64,000 bases of DNA from Lantana camara (lineage: Eukaryota > Streptophyta > Magnoliopsida > Lamiales > Verbenaceae). A program made the translations under genes and the position numbers. The notes below the pieces were generated by a model, which worked only from the letters and a program-made list of their open reading frames with translations, did no database searches and was not told the origin of the DNA. Positions 58,565 to 64,000 of the stretch are shown piece by piece (position 1 is the stretch's first letter; each line of letters opens with the position of its first letter). The stretch lies in assembly GCA_037501455.1 (NCBI GenBank), contig CM074858.1, positions 15,736,501 through 15,800,500 of the forward strand. The letters run 5' to 3'.

Positions 58565-58880
58565 ACGAAGCGAAAGCCCGGATCGCGATGAACACGCGAA
58601 ACCCCGCGCGCGAAGGAGTCGCGCGCGCGGGCTTCGCGCGCCACCCTCCCGGGCACGCCTAGGCGTGCCCGCCCATCATTGCCCAGGGCTGGCCGGAACA
58701 GACCGGCCAGTCTCCCGCACGCCGTCCGCCCGTCGCCGCCCAGGCCTGGCCGGGACAGACCGGCCAGTCGCCCAGCACCTCCCGCACGCCTGTGCGGGAG
58801 CCTTCCGGGCGCGCCGAGACTGGCCGCCCAATGCCCGGCAGGAGCTGCGCGCACACGCCGCACTTGGGACGGGCAACCCC
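58565..58880 (+). repeat. GC-rich leader island with strong hairpins
   Basis: About 300 bp of very GC-rich DNA inside AT-rich sequence. It holds the perfect palindrome GGGCACGCCTAGGCGTGCCC (58651-58670), two copies of CTGGCCGG/CCGGCCAG around a 6-nt loop (58689-58710, 58746-58767), and CTCCCGCAC/GTGCGGGAG (58779-58800). Long frames exist on both strands because stops are rare at this GC content. None looks like a protein. Confidence 0.75.
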
Positions 58881-59280
58881 GTTTTCGTGATCCGGCCTTT
58901 TCGTGTTTCGTGCAATCCAGTCCCAATTTTTTTATTTTAATTTTAAAATTTTATTTTTGAATATTTATTTTAATTTTTTTGAATAAAACTTAAAATTGGG
59001 ATTTTTGAGAAATTGAAACGGTTTATATTTTGGGAAAATACATCTTGATAAAATTATTAATTTTCAAAAATTAATTGGAATTTTATTTGTTTTGGTAATT
59101 TGGGATTTATTGAAAACTTTTATAAATAAGACTCGCATCAAGTCGTGTTTTAAGCTATTAGAGCTTAAAGCGAGAATTTTAATTTATTGGTTAAATTTAA
59201 ATTCTTGCAAAAGCATGTTAGGTGATCATGGGTTTAGATCTATGTATGGTTTTAATTTATGCACATGGATGGTTTAAATT

Positions 59281-59440
59281 GGGGTTGGAGCCCTATAGTT
59301 GCGTTTTTTCAATTGAGGTTGGAGCCTCACTTATGTGCGTACTGTTATGTGATTTATTATGTGGCTTTCCATATTACTGTTTTTGAGGCCGGGGTATGCC
59401 CCGTGTAATTGTCTAAGGCCAATATGAAGATTGAGCCTTA
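59281..59440 (+). repeat. Leader hairpins with TTGGAG loops
   Basis: GGGG/CCCT and TGAGG/CCTCA each enclose TTGGAG (59281-59294, 59314-59329). CGGGG/CCCCG encloses TATG (59390-59403). TAAGGC/GCCTTA encloses 16 nt (59414-59440). Confidence 0.6.
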
Positions 59441-60017
59441 TTACTTTATGTCTTTTTCTTTTTATTGTAATTTGAGAGTAGAGATAGGTGGTGAGGTTTT
59501 ATTTTCATTTTGGAGACAATGCACCCATGGAGTAAGATGGACCACATTCAAGTAACAAGGAGGCCATAAGTGAAGACCCCTCAAAATGTTAGGGAGGGGA
59601 ATCTCAATTGTTAAATGTAATAGAGATAGGGCTCGTATTTTGTTACCACTTTCCCTTATGTGATTTAAACTGTTTATGTGGCATGTATGTTAGAACTTGT
59701 GATTGTGGAGTGGCTCCCACATATCACGCATAAGATAGGTAGAACCCATGATCATTACATGTTAGTATCATGCTAGGACATGTTATCTGTTTATGTGCTT
59801 GTTTGATATGCATTTAAGTGTACTTGCATTAATCAAGACTAATAAAATTGGATAACATATATGTTGGTGAGGTCGAACCGGACAACTCTCCGGTTGATTC
59901 GAAAATTCCCATTAAATATTAAGCTAATTTCGAACAAATAGGTGTTTAATTCGAGATGCAAATTTTGAATAAAATTCCTAGCATTCCATCAATAGGTTTT
60001 AAGTTTAGTAAGTAAAG

Positions 60018-60353
60018 CTAGTTATTGTCCGCGAGTCGTGGGATAGCTAGTGGAGCTTATTAGTTCTTAGTTACCTAATTAATCATTTTAAATGGTCAAT
60101 ATTTCGTGGTCAATTTTAGCAAGGGCGATGTCCGCGAGTCGTGGGTCGTTCGAACTAAGTTTTGGTCATGATCTTATGATTGATGGGTCTAGCTTAACGC
60201 CTAAGTAAATATGGATGTCGCACGAGTCGTGGGTCCATATTGAAAGATAGGTGATGCAAAAACAATTACTAAGAATTCTAAAGGTGTTAGAATTGGTAAG
60301 TTGTACCTACCTAGGGTTCTTACTTAGAATGTCCGCGAGTCGTGGGTTCGAGG
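60018..60353 (+). repeat. Four hairpins around a constant 17-nt motif
   Basis: TGTCCGCGAGTCGTGGG at 60026, 60129 and 60330, and TGTCGCACGAGTCGTGGG at 60216, spaced 87-114 bp. The flanks pair but differ in sequence: CTAGTTAT/ATAGCTAG, GGGCGA/TCGTTC (G·U), ATATGGA/TCCATAT, CTTAGAA/TTCGAGG (one mismatch). The motif itself can form CCGC-GAGTC-GTGG. Confidence 0.8.
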
Positions 60354-62899
60354 TAAAATGCCTAGGATCTTAGTACCCATTGGGAAACGTGTTCCTCTTA
60401 GATCTTTGGGAATTATAGATCTTTGAAAAACAGTGGGAGCTACATTAGATTAAAGACCTTATCTTTTTGTATATCGTTATAATTCAGCATGCCCACATTT
60501 TCTCTGCTTAGCATTTAGGTTGTAGTTCTGTGATTCTCTACAATATGAAATGCAAACCCATTCGTATCCATCCTTAAGTCAAATAAGTTGACTAAGTCCT
60601 GACTAACTCTAAATGGCTTCGGATCCTAAAATTCATTTTAGAATCCGACTAGAGAAAGGCGTTCTCTAAAGGGCGAAGTTTTCAATTGTGAAAAGTCGAC
60701 CCGGGCCAAAAGAGAAGCAATCTGAGGTGAATGGATTTTTCCAAACCACTTAAAAGCAATTGAACCACCTCATAAAAATGTTACAAGGTATAACATTATG
60801 GAATTATTCAATATTCCAAATGAGGAAACAAGTGCACACGAACAAGGTCTAAAGATCTTATTTGAAGATCTTATGGTCTCGATCATCAACTGAGAAAAGA
60901 GTTCTCAATGCACTGATTGCTTACATTGCTTCGACTATCATTCAAACCCTTTATGCTCAACTAGAATGATGCTAATGTAGCATAGTTAATCATTTAAGTT
61001 GATAATGGTTGAGAGCATCCTTAAGAAGGAATAAAAGGTTGAGATGGTTAATTCTTCTTCTAAAACTCCCTAAGTTAAAGGCTTGAAGGCCTAAAGAAGA
61101 AGAAACCCTTAAGAGCCCAATGGAGGGGCATGTAAGGGGTACGCCCAAAAGACACTAGAGATCAAATAGGACGTTTGCTTCTATGGTAGCAAATAAGGAC
61201 TTTGAAAGGGAACTGCAAAGAGTATGAGTACTTTGAAATGTTACCTCGTTTAGTAATTCTACTAGGAATAGAATTTACTAGTCTTAAGTCAATTCTGCAT
61301 AAGCCGTTGTGCAAAGACTCAAGGCACTAATGTTCTGAACATACAACGAGATAACAAAAGTAAGTGAGATGACAAAGCTTCGAATTACTTTGGAACATTG
61401 AGATATAAAAGGATTAGCAAGTCAGACACCTTAGGATCATTCTATGAAAATGAACCTATAGTGTTGACTTCCTGTGAATCCTGTCATGAGGGAAGCGTTC
61501 CTGAATCCCGTTTATAAGAAACGTGGAACGTTCCAAAATTATAGTGGATTTCGATCCGTGCTGATGAGTGTAAGATGCTTAATGTAAGCACTAGATACAA
61601 TCGTCAGTTTAATCATTATGAATGAATGTACTTGTTAAAGTACAAATTCGAAACTTATATGAAATTCTTAGAATTTCGAAAGGAGGTTAGGAACCGAAGT
61701 AGTCATAAGTTATAGGTAAATCGATATGATCGAGATAGCCAATATCTTAGCAACTAATTCCTTACTCATCTTAGAGATAATAGGATTATCTCTCAGTAAA
61801 CTAATTCGAGAACACCTTAGTGTTTCCGAATGAGGGAATGAAATCTAATGCAACATGGTCCATTCCATAGCAAGCTTTACTGACTTATAATCATTCTAGG
61901 AATAAACTCCCAGAATATGCAGTTAGAGATTTTGAATTTAGTACCTTCCAAAATCAGTCCTTTAGTTGCACTATGCAATGTGGCATATTAAATTCCCTAA
62001 TTATTCTTATCCAAGAATTTAGTAGAATCCTCTTAAGTGAAGAGGATAGTGGGAGATAAGTTTGAAATGAGTTCAAGTTTATACAACGATATTGAATATT
62101 GTTTCTGCAATTCCCTTAGACAAAGGTTGTTTGTCTCAAGGAATGTATCTTTCTCAAGGAATCGTTCCTATAGAAGAAGAAAGACAAGCAAGCAGACCTC
62201 AAAGAAATTTAAGGATAAATATCCACGCCACATATAGAAGAAACGAGCCCATCTGATAAAATTTAGCCAAATTTTAGAGTATGTACACGTGTGAAACCCT
62301 TCTCTTAAGACGTGTTTAGAACGCGTTCCTAGATAGCCAAGGAATTACTTGAAGAGGAGACACTGTCAGATTTGGAATCTAAGTAGTGTAAGCAAGCCTT
62401 GAAATCCAATATGGATTCCATATACTCAAACCAAGTTTTGACCTTGGTCGATCCACCTGATAGGATCAAGCTCGTGGAGCTTCGAGTAAATGGAAAGCAT
62501 TACATTCTTGATGATTGAAATGCAAAAGTCCATTTGGATTATGTTTACCACATCCTCATATTCTGACTATGAGATATGATAAATGAATATGAGAACTATC
62601 TTGTTCAATATGAGATTGAAAGAGACTGAAATAAGGTATTTCTATAAATCTCATATTCAGTGGGAGTATGCATAAGGTATGCAAATCCCTAAAGTCAATC
62701 TGTGGATTGATAAAGGCTTCTAGGAGTTAGACAATTCGATTCCACAGTCAAATTGTTTGACACAGATAGAAGTCGAATAAGTCTCAAAGTGTACATAGGA
62801 AAGTTAGTGATGTAAGAGTCAATTTTTGGTTGTTTAGAAAACGACATCCTTCTCATTAGGAATGTCAAGGACGACGTGAAAGTTACCAATTCTTGTTTA

Positions 62900-63780
62900 A
62901 GAAACAATTTGACATGAAAGATCTTAGTGATTATCCTATATTCTCGACATTCAGATCTATAGAAGATAGATCTAAGAGAATAAAAGGATTATCACAAAAT
63001 GAGTACATAACCACGGTACTAAAAGGAGTTTAGTATGGACAATGGAACATCTCTTTTGAAGAGTATGTGTCCTAAGATAACTTTGAGAAAGTTAGAATGT
63101 CCAAAATCCCTTTAAGTGAAAGGGTGCATAATGTATGAAAAGTTATGTACTAAATTAGATATGGCGCAACACTAAGCGTAGTAGGCCGAATCTAATATGA
63201 CCTCAGAGAAGGTCATTAGATCTCTGTAAAGGATGTCCTCAGAGTACTTGAGAAGAAATGAGGATATGTATTAGTTTACAGAGCCCAACAGATCTTATTG
63301 TTAGAAGGATATTTAATGTAACCTTTCATCAAACATAGATGATTATGAAATCATTGAAAGGATACAACTTCTACCAGAATGGTAATGCAATGTGTTGGAA
63401 AGGGGTTCCAAGGACGGACATTGCAAAACTCAACTATCGTAGTTGAGAACTTAGTCGTATTATATAACACTAAGTTAAGTGTTTGGGTAAAAAACTCCAT
63501 CTAACTTGTTAGATGAAGTTCCTAGCATGAAAACAACTCCTTGATCATATTGTATGATAAAAAGGATGGTTGCTCAAGTAAGAGAACCAAGACCTCACCA
63601 AGAGACTGAACACGTGATTACGAATCACTTTATAAGGAAAAGGTGTTTCCTAAGAGATGTGTAAACAAGAGGGTCACATCAGCAGAGAATATAGCAGATC
63701 CACTTTGGAAACGCCCAAAGTCAATAGGGTCTCTAAGTGCATCTTGAGAAGATGGGACTTAGAGTACCTAAATGGCTTTT
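62900..63780 (+). pseudogene. Copia reverse transcriptase-RNase H relic
   Basis: With many stops and frame changes the region still reads GLSQNEYITTVLK-like (about 62980), a CPK..-type segment, MYEKLCTKLDMA (63132), LRRNEDMY, and a terminal RVTSAENIADPLWK (about 63673), which are the last blocks of Copia pol. It is far too damaged to be functional, in contrast to the nearly identical LTRs. Confidence 0.7.
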
Positions 63781-63783
63781 ACG

Positions 63784-63797
63784 GGCAAGTGGGAGTT
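63784..63797 (+). promoter_or_regulatory. Polypurine tract of the Copia element
   Basis: GGCAAGTGGGAGTT directly precedes the LTR start TGTTAGG. AAGTGGGAG is the usual Copia PPT form. Confidence 0.8.
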
Positions 63798-64000
63798 TGT
63801 TAGGAATAGTGCCCTAGAAAGCCGATTCGACGTAATCTGCTTTGGGACTTTTCTTGTATCACAGACAATCTTTGAATAATATACGATTGATCATAGGCAA
63901 ACACTTCTTTATATGCCAATACGTGTTTTGAGTGTTTCCATTATGTGTGCATGTATGAGAACTCCCCTAATCCTGATGACTTTAGGACTCTACCATTTAG
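63798..64000 (+). repeat. 3' LTR of the Copia element (start only)
   Basis: Its 203 bp match 56020-56222 with one substitution (AAAGCCG against AAAGCAG). It continues past the window end. Confidence 0.93.

Larger units (their letters stand above)
56020..64000 (+). mobile_element. Copia (Angela-like) element, young LTRs, decayed pol
   Basis: 5' LTR 56020-58308, PBS 58311, internal 58323-63797, 3' LTR from 63798 cut by the window end. The visible 203 bp of the 3' LTR differ from the 5' LTR at one base. The left flank base pairs are ATATC. The internal region has no long frame, only relics of Copia reverse transcriptase and RNase H near 62.9-63.7 kb. It is either a non-autonomous family or a copy mobilised by another element. 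Confidence 0.9.

Noticed and set aside
58414..58960. Long overlapping frames on both strands
   Set aside because: Stop-poor GC island in a retroelement leader; no domain, and hairpins explain the composition.
61561..61580. Hammerhead ribozyme core (CTGATGAG)
   Set aside because: No partner GAAA core and stems in the right places; chance match.

Overview
The window looks like nuclear DNA of a eudicot plant. It is AT-rich, the genes carry spliceosomal introns, and it holds a nuclear psbO gene with a plastid and thylakoid transit sequence, a DYW-class PPR gene and a eukaryotic tRNA-Ile(AAU). Plant-type Copia, Gypsy, LINE and Helitron sequences fill most of the rest. I cannot name the species. 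Only about 4 kb (roughly 25.4-29.3 kb) is ordinary gene space: PSBO on + and a PPR gene on -, convergent, with about 170 bp between their stop codons.

Layout. 1-1922: two LTR remnants on the minus strand, one Copia and one Gypsy. 2602-2675: tRNA-Ile, followed by local duplications and a ~590 bp retroposed sequence. 3714-10726: a LINE open reading frame (minus) split by solo LTR 'B', itself split by solo LTR 'A'; both insertions keep exact 5-bp target duplications (TCTGC and AGCTC). 12186-24787: a very young, intact Tat/Retand-like Ty3-Gypsy element with a 2063-residue gag-pol, a 68-bp tandem repeat, and an antisense gene of three exons with its own TATA box. Its right end carries an inverted 152-bp copy of its own left end. 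25.4-29.3 kb: PSBO and PPR. 29712-30478: a Myb/SANT-like pseudogene cut by a large non-coding retrotransposon (30479-38368) that carries a hairpin array and a nested LTR. 39.6-41.2 kb: a tRNA-like retroposon and a Copia gag relic. 42034-54694: an LTR, the 3' half of a Helitron, a recombinant solo LTR, and a decayed chromovirus (Tekay/Del-like) interrupted by a 3.9-kb solo LTR with TSD TTAAC. 54695-56019: a gag-protease-RT fragment of a second Gypsy copy on the opposite strand. 56020-64000: a Copia (Angela-like) element with almost identical LTRs but decayed coding sequence.

Three families of related large Gypsy LTRs recur. A: 4545-8098, 30479-33964, 37858-38368. B: 4499/8099-10433, 34713-37343, 45841-48503. 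C: 689-1922, 42034-43796, 49322-53228. They share the last ~200 bp and a hairpin with stem TCAGTC/GACTGA, so they probably belong to one chromovirus lineage.

The most unusual signal is structural. Several unrelated retroelements carry arrays of short hairpins or palindromes in which one part is constant (loop or core) while the paired arms change together from copy to copy: 34477-34690 and 37397-37533; 60018-60353; 35686-35915 and 46821-47050; 42866-42924 and 51029-51152; 977-1127. This is what selection for base pairing, rather than for sequence, would leave. The other two standouts are the spliced antisense gene inside the Tat element and the inverted terminus of that element, whose junction falls right after the copied CCA end of the tRNA primer.
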